Source: Stenotrophomonas pavanii
GTDB lineage: Bacteria; Pseudomonadota; Gammaproteobacteria; Xanthomonadales; Xanthomonadaceae
Direction: 5' to 3'
DNA: 64,000 nucleotides
Assembly (NCBI RefSeq): GCF_900101175.1
Contig: NZ_FNFQ01000009.1
Location: 62,001 to 126,000, forward strand
The notes under the pieces are model-generated. The model saw nothing but the letters and a program-made list of their open reading frames with translations, had not been told where the DNA came from and did not search any database. The first letter of the stretch is position 1. Every line of letters starts with the position of its first letter. Shown here in pieces: positions 39,665 through 47,974 of this stretch. Made by a program: the position numbers and the translations under genes.

Positions 39665-39982
39665 TCAAGTGGAAGCCTCAGTGCCCAATGAGATGGCTAA
39701 CAGCCAGGCTGCCCCCAAGTCAGATGCTTGTTCCCGGAGTTTGTTTCGATTCTGAAGATGTATCCGAAGTGCCCCCACCAGCTCTGCATCTTCAAGCGCT
39801 TCTGCCCTCGCCAGGAACGCCAGCTCGCCGATGCGAGCGCGCCGTCTGGCTTCATCGCGTTTGGCTTGTTCTTTGGCTTTCGATTCGCGCCGCTGAGTTG
39901 CTAACAGCTCGCGCGCTTGGAGCTGTGCGAGCTGCTGCGTAGCGCGCTGGATCCTGTCATGGAAGTGATTGGTCCGCATCAT
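39665..39982 (-). CDS. TraD-like mobilization accessory protein
   Basis: 105 residues, with AAGGAG close to the ATG at 39982. An N-terminal Gln/Arg-rich coiled coil (Q-R-A-T-Q-Q-L-A-Q-L-Q-A-R) is followed by R-R-R-A-R-I-G-E-L-A-F-L-A-R-A-E-A-L-E-D, which resembles the R-R-x-x-x-I-x-x-L-G-x-L-V-x-K-A-x-L core of small TraD proteins that sit beside MobQ relaxases. It is divergent from the relaxase gene, with a candidate oriT in between. Assignment is by pattern and position; a relaxosome accessory role is inferred. Confidence 0.68.
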   Translation of the reverse strand: MMRTNHFHDRIQRATQQLAQLQARELLATQRRESKAKEQAKRDEARRRARIGELAFLARAEALEDAELVGALRIHLQNRNKLREQASDLGAAWLLAISLGTEAST

Positions 39983-40110
39983 CGAACTCCTTACGTGGGA
40001 TTTTTGAGTGAAGCAAATAAATAGGTGACGTCAAGGGTTTCAGACGTGCTTGGTCGACTGCGTATTCAAAGCGCTGAGGGGCGTGAAAAATTGTCTCGAA
40101 GCAGAAGAGC

Positions 40111-40140
40111 AAGAGCGCACTTAGGCATCACAAGTGATGC
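40111..40140 (-). other. Candidate origin of transfer (oriT), RSF1010-type
   Basis: Read on the minus strand: GCATCAC-TT-GTGATGC (perfect inverted repeat, 40125-40140), one C, then TAAGTGCGCTCT. This is one mismatch from the RSF1010/R1162 nick core TAAGTGCGCCCT, which also sits directly after an inverted repeat. The expected nick falls between bases 40116 and 40115 of the minus strand. It lies between the divergent TraD-like and MobQ relaxase genes, where a cognate oriT belongs. Confidence 0.72.
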
Positions 40141-40212
40141 GTGCGCAAAGGGCTTCGCCCCTTGAACCCCAAGCCGCTTTGCGACTTGCCAACGGCAAAT
40201 TCAAAGGCATAA

Positions 40213-40235
40213 AGAGCTCAAAGAACTGGAGCTCT
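40213..40235 (+). promoter_or_regulatory. Inverted repeat over the relaxase ribosome site
   Basis: AGAGCTC and GAGCTCT separated by nine bases. The right arm contains the GGAG that serves the relaxase ATG at 40240, so folding would hide it. It could be an autoregulatory site. Confidence 0.4.
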
Positions 40236-40239
40236 CTGC

Positions 40240-41763
40240 ATGGCGATCTACCACACCCGTGTCAAAACCTTCTCCCGTGCCAAAGGCCATTCGGCCGTTG
40301 CCGCCGCGGCCTACCGGGCCGGACTCTCGCTCGTCGACGAGCGCACGGGAGCGCGGCACGATTACTCTCGCAGAGGCGGTGTGGTCGAGAGTCGCTGGGT
40401 GGTGCCTTTGAAGGCGCCCGACTGGTCGCTCGACGCCGCCAAGCTCTGGCAAGCGGCCGAGGCGGCAGAGAAGCGAAAAGACGCGACCGTGGCCCGCGAG
40501 TTTGAGATCGCGCTGCCGCACGAGCTGGATGGGCCTCAGCGCTCGGCCCTGACGGCGGACATCGCCCGTGCATTGGTTGATCGCTACGGCTTTGCAGCAC
40601 AAGCGAGCATCCACTCGCCGGGCAGCAACGACGGACTCAATTGGCACGCACACATCCTCGCCACTACCCGGCGCTTGGATGCCGAAGGCCTTGCGGACAA
40701 AACGCGCGAGCTCGACGGTGGCCCCTCGGGGCGCAGCGAAGTGGAGTGGCTCCGGGCGATGGTGGCCCAGCTGACAAACAAGCATCTCGCCGCGGCTGAG
40801 ATCGAAGTGTCGGTAGACCATCGAAGCTTGGAAGCACAGGCGGAGGACGCGCTTGACCGGGGAGACATCGTCGCAGCAGCAATTCTGGGACGGCGCCCAA
40901 CAATCCACCTGGGCCAACAGGCCTCAGCGTTGGAACGACGAGGCGTGGAGACCGATGTTGGAAAAGTCTTGGGCAGCATCGTCGTGGACAATCAGAGAGC
41001 CGTGCATCAGGCAGCAATAAGGTTTGAGAGAGCGGCCATGGATACGGACCCGGCCCACGGAAATGCAACGCTGCCATCGAACCGTATTGTGCTGGGGCCG
41101 AAATCCGGCGAAAGCTACATCGAGGACGTAAAGGGATTCAGTCGGCGAGGAGTTTTGGCAATTCGCACTCTTCCCAATGCACCCGAACCCTCACTTCAGT
41201 CCCTGCTGGAAAGGGCATGGGGACTTTGGCGTGACGTGGTGGCCGCGGGCCTTGAGGGGGCGCTTGGCTCCACACTCGTGCTTCTACGTCGCTTGGACTC
41301 GGCCATTGGCAACGGGAGCGTGGGTACATGGGTGCGCAAGGATGTCCAGCGAACGCTAAGGGGCTTGGCCGCAGTGAGGCGACGAGCGATGGAGTGGATG
41401 CGGCGGGTGGAGGCTGAACGTCGGGCAGCATCGCTTCTGACGCGCGCCGAGAGGTCGTTGGAGGACTTCGTCGAGCTGCAGCCCCGACCAACAGGCGCTG
41501 GACTGGTGACCTGGGCCCGGCGTCGCGGACGTCGTTTGGCAGCAATCGAGCAGCGTTTGGATGCCCTGAGAAAAGCTCGTACAAAGATCGAGGACGGTCA
41601 GGAAGAGGCCTGTGCGAATCAGCTGTCAGCCGCCGTGGCAGAGTTGGAAGCCGGCAGCAGGGTAGCCCTGGATCAGTTGGAGGATGCGCTCCACGAAACG
41701 GGAGACCCCGCAAAGCTGACTGTATCCACGCAGCAGGCCGCGCCTCGGCCAAGGCTTCACTGA
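40240..41763 (+). CDS. MobQ-family (MobA/MobL) relaxase
   Basis: 507 residues. The N-terminal ~190 residues are a MobA/MobL relaxase: M-A-I-Y-H-T-R-V-K at the start, A-A-A-Y25-R-A-G with the likely nicking Tyr25, and the metal-binding motif N-W-H-A-H-I-L. The C-terminal two thirds are helical with Arg/Glu-rich coiled coil and no helicase or primase domain. It should nick oriT and lead the strand during mobilization. Coupling protein and pilus genes are absent, so the element depends on a helper conjugation system. The start has GGAG at normal spacing inside a small inverted repeat. A strong terminator follows. Confidence 0.9.
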   Translation: MAIYHTRVKTFSRAKGHSAVAAAAYRAGLSLVDERTGARHDYSRRGGVVESRWVVPLKAPDWSLDAAKLWQAAEAAEKRKDATVAREFEIALPHELDGPQRSALTADIARALVDRYGFAAQASIHSPGSNDGLNWHAHILATTRRLDAEGLADKTRELDGGPSGRSEVEWLRAMVAQLTNKHLAAAEIEVSVDHRSLEAQAEDALDRGDIVAAAILGRRPTIHLGQQASALERRGVETDVGKVLGSIVVDNQRAVHQAAIRFERAAMDTDPAHGNATLPSNRIVLGPKSGESYIEDVKGFSRRGVLAIRTLPNAPEPSLQSLLERAWGLWRDVVAAGLEGALGSTLVLLRRLDSAIGNGSVGTWVRKDVQRTLRGLAAVRRRAMEWMRRVEAERRAASLLTRAERSLEDFVELQPRPTGAGLVTWARRRGRRLAAIEQRLDALRKARTKIEDGQEEACANQLSAAVAELEAGSRVALDQLEDALHETGDPAKLTVSTQQAAPRPRLH

Positions 41764-41774
41764 CAGGAATGAAG

Positions 41775-41800
41775 AGCCCCCGCCGTGGCGGGGGCTTTAA
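41775..41800 (+). terminator. Terminator after the relaxase gene
   Basis: AGCCCCCGCC-GT-GGCGGGGGCT followed by TTAA: perfect ten-bp stem eleven bases past the stop. It also serves the convergent small gene on the other strand. Confidence 0.85.
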
Positions 41801-41804
41801 ACCT

Positions 41805-42128
41805 TCAATGAAGCGTTGGCCGCTTGGTCGTCGGCGGCTTGGCCGGGGGCCTGATTCCTCGCCGATCGGCAAGCAGTTGGTCCAAAGACGCCAGCTCCTC
41901 TTTGACCTCCACGCGCTCCTTCGTTGTGGGCGCGGGCCGTTCCTGCGCTCGTGGTCCGTCGTGGGTGAGGTTTAGCGGGCTTCCACCCGCGCGCTGGCGT
42001 AGAACCTCGGCGGCGACCTCCAGGGCCACTCGAACATCTTCTGAGCGCTCTCGTTGGGAACGCTGAGCCGCTCGTTCGATGGTGCCGCTTAAAACGAGCG
42101 CGGCGATTCGGGTTTGTGGATCAGTCAT
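41805..42128 (-). CDS. Small mobile-element protein, paralogue of the neighbouring gene
   Basis: 107 residues. The first ~50 residues (D-P-Q-T-R-I-A-A-L-V-L-S-G-T, E-D-V-R-V-A-L-E-V-A, G-G-S-P) closely parallel the gene at 42125 (D-P-R-T-Q-I-A-A-L-L-L-S-G-T, G-D-V-Q-D-A-L-D-L-A, G-R-S-P), so the pair arose by tandem duplication. The C-terminal half, Glu/Lys- and Pro-rich, is not shared. The ATG overlaps the preceding stop (ATGA) with GGAG before it. No family is recognised; location between relaxase and partition genes suggests a plasmid-type role. Confidence 0.68.
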   Translation of the reverse strand: MTDPQTRIAALVLSGTIERAAQRSQRERSEDVRVALEVAAEVLRQRAGGSPLNLTHDGPRAQERPAPTTKERVEVKEELASLDQLLADRRGIRPPAKPPTTKRPTLH

Positions 42129-42346
42129 GGCTCCTCCGCTGTCGATGCGTGCCCGTCGTCAGTCGACTGAGCTGCAATGTGGATCGGTCCGATCGGGCTT
42201 CTCCCTTCGGATCTGCCCAGAATGCGCTCCGCGAGATCAAGGGCGTCTTGAACATCCCCCAAGCGCTCCTCGCGAGTGCGATGGGCGGTGGGATTGAGGG
42301 TACCGCTCAGAAGTAGTGCGGCGATTTGGGTTCGTGGGTCTAGCAA
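42125..42346 (-). CDS. Small mobile-element protein, tandem paralogue
   Basis: 73 residues from a TTG at 42346, preferred because GAGGA lies seven bases upstream and because homology to the next gene begins right there. A GTG at 42427 would add 27 residues with no counterpart in the paralogue. The conserved part predicts two helices. Its tail is Thr/Ser/Ala-rich. Stop and next start overlap by four bases, so both are made together. Function unknown. Confidence 0.6.
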   Translation of the reverse strand: MLDPRTQIAALLLSGTLNPTAHRTREERLGDVQDALDLAERILGRSEGRSPIGPIHIAAQSTDDGHASTAEEP

Positions 42347-42545
42347 TGTGCGTCCTCGGTTGGTGTGTGCTCGTAGCCAACCAGCTAAGTGAAAATTAGC
42401 AAGGCCACTTAGCAGGGAATTGCGCACAAAATTGCTAGTTAGTCGGAACAGCTCTGCTGTCGCGGTGCTTTCCCTTCAAAGGCAACCCGCGCGGCAACGT
42501 GGCGGTCTAATCGCTTGGGAGCTTGCAGCTGAGAGAAGAAGGTGG

Positions 42546-43448
42546 CTACCCCGCTCTAAGCAGCTTAATGTCGGCTATGCGCTGAAGCTGTTGAAGATGA
42601 TCCGGCTTGTTCTTGGCAAGCCATCTCACAACCGCAGCGTTGTCCAAGAGGGTCGACCCAATGTGGGTTTTGACGATTTCGAGCTGGAGGCTGGCTGGGC
42701 CATAATTCTCCTCCAGCAGCTTCGTATCGGCTTGCAGCGCTGCCAGCTCCCGTTCCAAGCGTTGGAGCGCCTCGATAGGGGCACCGTTGACCGTCTTTGC
42801 TGCCAATGGATCTATCAACTGTTCGACCGGCGTGTTTTGGAGAAGCGCGGTTGCAAGCTTGATCGAGTAATCCCCCAAGTTGACCATGGTCTGGGCAGCA
42901 TCGATCTGCCGGAACGGCTTCATTTTCCGCAGCAACCGAAAGACGCCTGCGGCGGCGGGTTTGTCGGCCAGGATGGCGGTCGCTTCGTCGCAAACGCCAT
43001 CCAAAAGCCGGAATTTGTCCCGGATGGAGCTGGCCGAGATGTTAAGCACCTGCGACAGCTGTTCCACGGAAACCCCGCGCTCTGCTGCCCTGAGGATCAT
43101 TCGGTGCTCTTGGACAACCGAAAGGCGGTTCACCTGCTTGTTGTAAGTGTAGCCTTCGTCGTCGGTTGAGATGAGGCAGGGGGCCACGGTTGCTCCCAGT
43201 TCCTTCAGAGCCTCCAAGCGCATTCGCCCATCCAGGACCAAGAACCGCCCGGCGGCGCCCCGGTCCAGGGTAACCACGATGGGTTCGACCAATCCCACCG
43301 TCCTGACCGAGCTCACGATCTGCTGATACTTGACGGAGGCTTTGGTTCCCGTGGGCATGGCCACGCTGTAATGGAGCTGCGCCAGCTGGATGTCCACGCA
43401 ATCCTTCTCAAAGCCCAGGCGTACGCCCGAAGGTTGCTTTTTGCTCAT
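42546..43448 (-). CDS. ParB-like protein with RepB-type C-terminal domain
   Basis: 300 residues. N-terminal ParB/Srx-type nuclease-like domain (residues ~15-110; V-R-T-V-G-L-V-E-P-I-V-V and L-D-G-R-M-R-L-E-A-L-K-E-L), then a helix-turn-helix (V-S-V-E-Q-L-S-Q-V-L-N-I-S-A-S-S-I), then an alpha-helical C-terminal region of the plasmid partition RepB type. The ATG overlaps the stop of the upstream ParB gene. No ParA ATPase is present in the operon, so this is not a standard partition system. With the recombinase it may control DNA exchange or expression of the element. Confidence 0.83.
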   Translation of the reverse strand: MSKKQPSGVRLGFEKDCVDIQLAQLHYSVAMPTGTKASVKYQQIVSSVRTVGLVEPIVVTLDRGAAGRFLVLDGRMRLEALKELGATVAPCLISTDDEGYTYNKQVNRLSVVQEHRMILRAAERGVSVEQLSQVLNISASSIRDKFRLLDGVCDEATAILADKPAAAGVFRLLRKMKPFRQIDAAQTMVNLGDYSIKLATALLQNTPVEQLIDPLAAKTVNGAPIEALQRLERELAALQADTKLLEENYGPASLQLEIVKTHIGSTLLDNAAVVRWLAKNKPDHLQQLQRIADIKLLRAG

Positions 43449-44341
43449 CGGGCCAACCCTCTGCGGGGCAGCAGGTCAGCCAGTGGTTGCGGGACGCTGG
43501 TCAGCCCTTCTGATTGGAGAACTCCGCAGAACTCTTTCGAGGCAAACAGCTCTTTGAAGATCTGGCGGGCCAGGAGGAGCGATTGCTGCGTGAACTCGGC
43601 CTTCTTCTGGATGCGTTGATGCATCTCCACGTCCCGTTTGTAGAGCTTGGCAAGGTCCTCGGGAGTCAGCTTCTTTCGCGGTGTGCCGTGAGCATAGGAG
43701 TTTGTTCCCTTCTTTCCGCTTCTAGCTCGATGAGCCAAGATATTTCGGACGACGGTCACCTTCTTTCCCTTAAGCTCACCGGCCTCGTAGGCGTCCATCA
43801 GCAACTGTTGCGCATCGCGATCATTTGCCCGGGAGATGTTGACTGCAAGGGCCAAGGAAATGTGGCCGGCCTCTGCGGCAGCGAGCAGACGTCGCTCTCC
43901 GCGCTCCATGAGGTTGGCCACGCTGTTCACCCAGGACGGAGTGCAGCCCAGCTTGGTGGCTATCTCCGGATCTGAGTAACCGCGCTCTCTGAGCACCTGG
44001 ACCTGTTCCATGGTCTCGGCCGCCCTGGGCGTGCGGCGGGCGACGTTCTCCACGATGCTCATGACGTGGCCGGTATGCTCATCCACGTCCAAGATCAGGG
44101 CGGGGATCTCGCGGTGGCCCAACAACTTGCAGGCCTCAAGGCGGCCTTGGCCGCAGATCAGTGCATAGGGGAGGGACGTTTCATCAGGAGAAGCCTTGCG
44201 AACGCTAACCGGGCGCTTAAGTCCCACCGTTTCGATGCTTCGGGTGATGCCACGGTGGATTCGTTGGTTTCTGACACGCGGATTCGCGACGTGGATTTCG
44301 GCAATGGGGATCATCTGTACGCTTGTGCTTTTGTTCGTCAT
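43445..44341 (-). CDS. ParB-family DNA-binding protein
   Basis: 298 residues. The ParB N-terminal domain (residues ~10-100) has I-C-G-Q-G-R-L-E-A-C-K-L-L-G and the CTP-pocket-like E-N-V-A-R-R-T. A helix-turn-helix follows at about 118-140 (Y-S-D-P-E-I-A-T-K-L-G-C-T-P-S-W-V-N-S-V). A Lys/Arg-rich C-terminal third completes it. It overlaps both its neighbours by four bases, so recombinase, ParB and RepB-like proteins form one translation unit. Known ParB proteins slide on DNA from a parS site; no canonical parS (TGTTTCACGTGAAACA) was found nearby. Confidence 0.85.
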   Translation of the reverse strand: MTNKSTSVQMIPIAEIHVANPRVRNQRIHRGITRSIETVGLKRPVSVRKASPDETSLPYALICGQGRLEACKLLGHREIPALILDVDEHTGHVMSIVENVARRTPRAAETMEQVQVLRERGYSDPEIATKLGCTPSWVNSVANLMERGERRLLAAAEAGHISLALAVNISRANDRDAQQLLMDAYEAGELKGKKVTVVRNILAHRARSGKKGTNSYAHGTPRKKLTPEDLAKLYKRDVEMHQRIQKKAEFTQQSLLLARQIFKELFASKEFCGVLQSEGLTSVPQPLADLLPRRGLAR

Positions 44342-45906
44342 GCGGCCTCCAGCAATGCGGCCCGACCGGCCAAAGCGAAGAACTCCTCCAGTGTGTCCAT
44401 CCGGTAGGCATCCAAGGAGAAGCCGTTGTCCTCCATGGAGGGCATGCCATCGGGGGTGAAGTCGATGGAAGGAAGCACGTAGAAGTCATGGGCATGACGG
44501 TTACCGGGATCCATCCGGATCACTACGGTCAAATGCGGCGTCAGGCTAGCATCCAGTCGGATGCGCCAGCGGTTGGAGCCGGCGGGTGTGGGCTTGCATC
44601 GTGCGATGACGACGGATGTGAGGAGCTCACCGTTCACCCGTAGCAGGCCGGTATCCCGGTATGGCTCGACCCACCCACCCTGTTGGGCTATGCCATCCAC
44701 CACCAACTGGACCATCTCGGGATGCCGCTGCCGAAGGGCGCGGTTGATCTCCAAGTAGGCGTAGTCGCGTTTGGGGGAGTAGCCAACCAAGCTATAGGCC
44801 CGGAGCAGGCTACCAAACCGATGACGAAAGGCGCTGCTGGAGGGGACGCCCTCTTCTTCGTCGATCAGCATCCCTGACAGCGCACCATGCCGCTCGAGCA
44901 GCGACCGCAGGGCGTCCAGCATCTGGTCGTCGTCCAAGTGGACCGAACGTGCCGCTATGACTGCTTGAACGCGCTCGAACAGATCAAGCGGAACAATGGC
45001 TTCAAACGCATGTTCCTTTCGCACCCACGCTTCCGGCGGGTTCTGAACGTGTTGCAGCTTCAGCTTGAACGAGGTCCGGTTGTAGACGTTGTGGCCGACG
45101 TATTTCTCATTCGTCAGTATTTGATGGATCGTCCCTCTGCTCCAGGGGCCACCCACTTCATTGGGGATGCCTTCTCGGTTCAGAACGGAGGCGATGACCC
45201 GTTCGGGCATAGCGTCCTTTAGAAACAGCCCATAGATCCGCAAGACGGTGGCGACTTCTTGCGCGGGCCCGGGCACCAGGATCACACGATCGGTCTGGAT
45301 GCTCTTTTGCTCTCCCCGAGCGAGCACCGCCTTGGGCTGGAGGTGCTCGTCCACGAGTTGTCGGCGCAAGCCGTATCCCGGCGTGCCTCCTTGTCGGAAC
45401 CCGTGTCGCACGATGTTGCATGCCCCTTTGAACACCTTGTCAGATAGCTCTCGGCTGTATTCGGCGGCCATGCTGCGCTTGAGGCCAATCATGATGGTGG
45501 ATGGCAACGAGCCATCGTTCTTGAACGCTTCCGCGCAATAGATGACCGGCACACCATGGCTCTTACAGGCGTGAACGTAAGCGGCGGCCTCGTCGGGGTC
45601 GGGGAAGCGCCCCCAACGGCTCACGTCGTAGACCAAAATAGCGTTGAAGCCAGGGGAGGGGAGCTTCACATCCCGGAGAAGGGCTTGAAGAGCGCTCCGA
45701 CCTTTCAGGTTTAGTCCACTCTTGCCTGAGTCCTCGTAGGTCTGGACGATCTCCATGCCGTGCGCCTTGGCATATTCGGCAATTGCCGCGGCTTGGTTCT
45801 CCGTGGAGTAGCGCTGATGCTCGGTAGACATGCGCACATACTGGGCAACCGGAATGAGCCGATCGGGGGGCTGAGTAGCATCGGACACTGCGTGGTGCGA
45901 AAACAC
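44338..45906 (-). CDS. Large serine recombinase
   Basis: 522 residues from GTG 45906. The resolvase-type catalytic domain has the nucleophile Ser27 in Y-V-R-M-S-T-E-H-Q, the Y-D-V-S-R-W-G-R motif and R-x-x-A-E-Y-S-R-E-L (residues ~15-165). A recombinase domain follows (N-R-E-G-I-P-N-E ... W-S-R-G-T-I-H-Q-I-L-T-N-E-K-Y-V-G). The zinc-ribbon cysteine cluster usual in large serine integrases is not evident; the C-terminal ~200 residues differ and may be specialised. It leads the recombinase-ParB-RepB operon and could integrate or excise the 33.7-46.9 kb segment. Confidence 0.88.
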   Translation of the reverse strand: MFSHHAVSDATQPPDRLIPVAQYVRMSTEHQRYSTENQAAAIAEYAKAHGMEIVQTYEDSGKSGLNLKGRSALQALLRDVKLPSPGFNAILVYDVSRWGRFPDPDEAAAYVHACKSHGVPVIYCAEAFKNDGSLPSTIMIGLKRSMAAEYSRELSDKVFKGACNIVRHGFRQGGTPGYGLRRQLVDEHLQPKAVLARGEQKSIQTDRVILVPGPAQEVATVLRIYGLFLKDAMPERVIASVLNREGIPNEVGGPWSRGTIHQILTNEKYVGHNVYNRTSFKLKLQHVQNPPEAWVRKEHAFEAIVPLDLFERVQAVIAARSVHLDDDQMLDALRSLLERHGALSGMLIDEEEGVPSSSAFRHRFGSLLRAYSLVGYSPKRDYAYLEINRALRQRHPEMVQLVVDGIAQQGGWVEPYRDTGLLRVNGELLTSVVIARCKPTPAGSNRWRIRLDASLTPHLTVVIRMDPGNRHAHDFYVLPSIDFTPDGMPSMEDNGFSLDAYRMDTLEEFFALAGRAALLEAA

Positions 45907-46053
45907 GGTCAGCGCTTCCCATGTAAGACTATGTATTCAGCGACCGTAGGCGGGTAGATTGACGGTCTTGTGACCGTTTGAGTTCTTGGCTGAACCCGTC
46001 CGGTTAGTGACGGATCAGAAGAAGGCCAGGTTCTAGGGCGCAGACCATGTATC
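45907..46053. promoter_or_regulatory. Promoter/operator region of the recombinase operon with inverted repeats
   Basis: The most regular element is ACGGTC-TTGT-GACCGT (45962-45977). Further CGGTC or GACCG half-sites occur at 45907 and 45940. The cluster lies directly upstream of the recombinase, a natural place for autoregulation by the ParB-like proteins or for a crossover site. Confidence 0.4.
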
Positions 46054-46851
46054 GTGGACAAACAGATGGTCATTCCGAGAGAGCGGATGGACGACATCGA
46101 AGATGAGAACGGCGGGGATTACCCCCGCTATCATGAAGAGATCGAAGCCAGTGAGTTGGTGGCCGGCCTGATGAGTCTGGCTCTGCTCAGCGACGATTTG
46201 GCAATGGTTAGCCAAGCCTACAACGTGGCTGCTGTGGACAAATTCATCATGGGGTTGGAGATGCAATTCCTGCGCAGCCGCTATGATGAAGAGACTCCGC
46301 GCGAAAATCGGGGTGGCATGTTCTTATCTGCCCAAACCGAGATGTGGATCTTCGCCGCCTACGAGCTTGTCCGGTCCTGGCGGGAGCGGGCGAAGCTGGC
46401 GATTAAGCTTGCCGAGAATGGTGGGTTGGACGTCAAGATCTCTCACCTCGTTGGGAAGCCAGATTGGGATTACGGAAGCCAGATGGTGGCCCGCCAACTC
46501 AGTCAGGTCCGTGATGAGCCTGCGCTCGTTGCAAGACTTAAGGACGATCTGCGCCGGAGCCATATCCCATTCCACTTGATCGAGTGGGTGAGGGTTCAGC
46601 TGGCAAAGCATCAAGAGCCCGGTAACGCTAAGTCTTTTGTTCGCTCGCATCCGATGATGGATCGAAACACGGGGTCGCTTAATTATCAGCTGACTCAGGG
46701 GCCTTTGATCTTGGCCACCATGAGCAGACGCGAATTGGCAGACGCGCTTCGGGACCTCAACGATCCGTCGGTCCCTTCAGAAGAGGACATCGCGTCTTTC
46801 AATAATTTCCGAAAGGCAAGAGCGGTGAGCATTGATACACCAGGAGAGTGA
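46054..46851 (+). CDS. Hypothetical protein divergent from the recombinase operon
   Basis: 265 residues from GTG 46054; ATGs at 46066 and 46087 are alternatives and none has a strong ribosome site. The sequence is helical and acidic at the N-terminus (D-D-I-E-D-E-N-G-G-D-Y), with W-I-F-A-A-Y-E-L-V-R-S-W-R-E-R in the middle and a Ser/Thr-rich end. No signal peptide or membrane segment. I do not recognise the family. The divergent position suggests element cargo. Confidence 0.72.
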   Translation: MDKQMVIPRERMDDIEDENGGDYPRYHEEIEASELVAGLMSLALLSDDLAMVSQAYNVAAVDKFIMGLEMQFLRSRYDEETPRENRGGMFLSAQTEMWIFAAYELVRSWRERAKLAIKLAENGGLDVKISHLVGKPDWDYGSQMVARQLSQVRDEPALVARLKDDLRRSHIPFHLIEWVRVQLAKHQEPGNAKSFVRSHPMMDRNTGSLNYQLTQGPLILATMSRRELADALRDLNDPSVPSEEDIASFNNFRKARAVSIDTPGE

Positions 46852-47288
46852 CTCCGCCGCAGGTCCACGGGGGAACATCTGGCGACGGCAATGAGAGGAT
46901 TACGCTGAGAGTGCTGGACCCGAAGGCGGACGGGTGTGACCTGGATGGTGTAAGTCTCGCGGGGCTGGGTGGGATCGCACGCCAAAAGGCCTCGCAGCCC
47001 CCTGTTGCGACTGCGTTGCGACGGACCAGTGATCTCGGGGCTGGCGTCGAAGATCCTTGCTGCACAAGGCTCTTGATGACTAAGATCTTCTTTTAGTCGT
47101 TTTGCTTCATCAGCGGGGTATGTTCGGCGGACTTGTCTTTGGACATGGGACTCGTGGATCAGGGCATCCGGCCGCGCCGGGCGGCAGCGGCAGCGGCAGC
47201 GGAGCGGGTACAGGGCTGTCCATGGTAACTGCTGGGGCCGGCGGGCGCCGCTGCGGTTGGCGGCCATTGCCCGTGGGGAGGCACGCAG
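46852..47288. other. Probable right boundary of the mobile segment
   Basis: 437 bases without a supported gene. A small terminator-like hairpin, GACTAA...TTAGTC followed by GTTTT, is at 47078-47104. Composition moves to the very GC-rich style of the following CDI region at about 47.15 kb. Confidence 0.4.
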
Positions 47289-47681
47289 TCAGGCGGGAAC
47301 CAGGGTGATCTGCCAGTGGCTGGCGATGATCTGCATGACGATCTCGAAATAGGTGGGGCCTTCGCCCTGTTGCAGGGCCTGCAGCTGGCGGGCGATGGCC
47401 TGGGTATTGAAGCTGCCCGGTGTGTCCAGCTTTGCCTGCAGCCATTGGCGGGTGGTCTCCATGCCCAGCGCCGTGCGGCTGTGGGCAATATCGCGCCAGA
47501 TCAGCGTGGCCTGTGCCTGCCCGGCCAACGCGCCATAGCCGCCATGCAGCAGATCGTCCAGCGCGTCCAGGCTCGGCCCGAGCTGCCAGGCTTCGCCGGC
47601 CATGAACACGCGGTTGATCTCTGCGTACAGGCTGGCGATGTCATTGATGGCGCTGCCTTCGATCTGTAGGAGAATGGTCAT
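47289..47681 (-). CDS. Barstar-family ribonuclease-inhibitor-like protein
   Basis: 130 residues, ATG 47681 with TAGGAG upstream. The N-terminal ~55 residues fit the barstar fold: I-N-D-I-A-S-L-Y-A-E-I-N-R-V-F, then L-G-P-S-L-D-A-L-D-D-L-L-H-G-G-Y-G, the conserved core that plugs a barnase-type active site. The C-terminal half is longer than classic barstar (~90 residues) and may be a distinct extension. No barnase gene lies beside it. It could be a housekeeping barstar or an immunity protein guarding against a toxin from CDI or similar systems, divergent from cdiB. Confidence 0.75.
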   Translation of the reverse strand: MTILLQIEGSAINDIASLYAEINRVFMAGEAWQLGPSLDALDDLLHGGYGALAGQAQATLIWRDIAHSRTALGMETTRQWLQAKLDTPGSFNTQAIARQLQALQQGEGPTYFEIVMQIIASHWQITLVPA

Positions 47682-47974
47682 GTGCCAACTGTAGGGTCAG
47701 CGGGTGAAAGCCGGCGTGGGACCGGGGTTCGTGCCATGCCCTGAGCGCGCATGCGTCCTGGCCCTTTGCGGCGTGTTTCCCCGCAGCCGACTGAATCTGC
47801 AATCTTCCCTATAGAAGTTTCCGTGGCGGCCGATACCCTTTGCGCCTTTCCGCGCTTCGCGCGGCGGCGCGCTGTCGCGTATGCGTCGGCAGACCCGAAT
47901 CAGGCCGGCACGTCGACACCCTGTTCTTTCCGGACAGGGTGCCTGATGGTCGGCATCACTATCAGGAAAAGAGT
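47682..47974. promoter_or_regulatory. Upstream region of the cdi locus
   Basis: 293 bases between the divergent barstar-like gene and cdiB. It must hold the cdi promoter. A short stem (CCGCGC-TTC-GCGCGG, around 47855-47869) is visible. No -35/-10 pair can be stated with confidence. Confidence 0.4.

Noticed and set aside
29541..45951. Shared 11-mer CGACCGTAGGC near the integrase (29.54 kb) and the recombinase promoter (45.94 kb), considered as an attachment repeat.
   Set aside because: Eleven bases recur by chance in 64 kb, and the flanks do not match.
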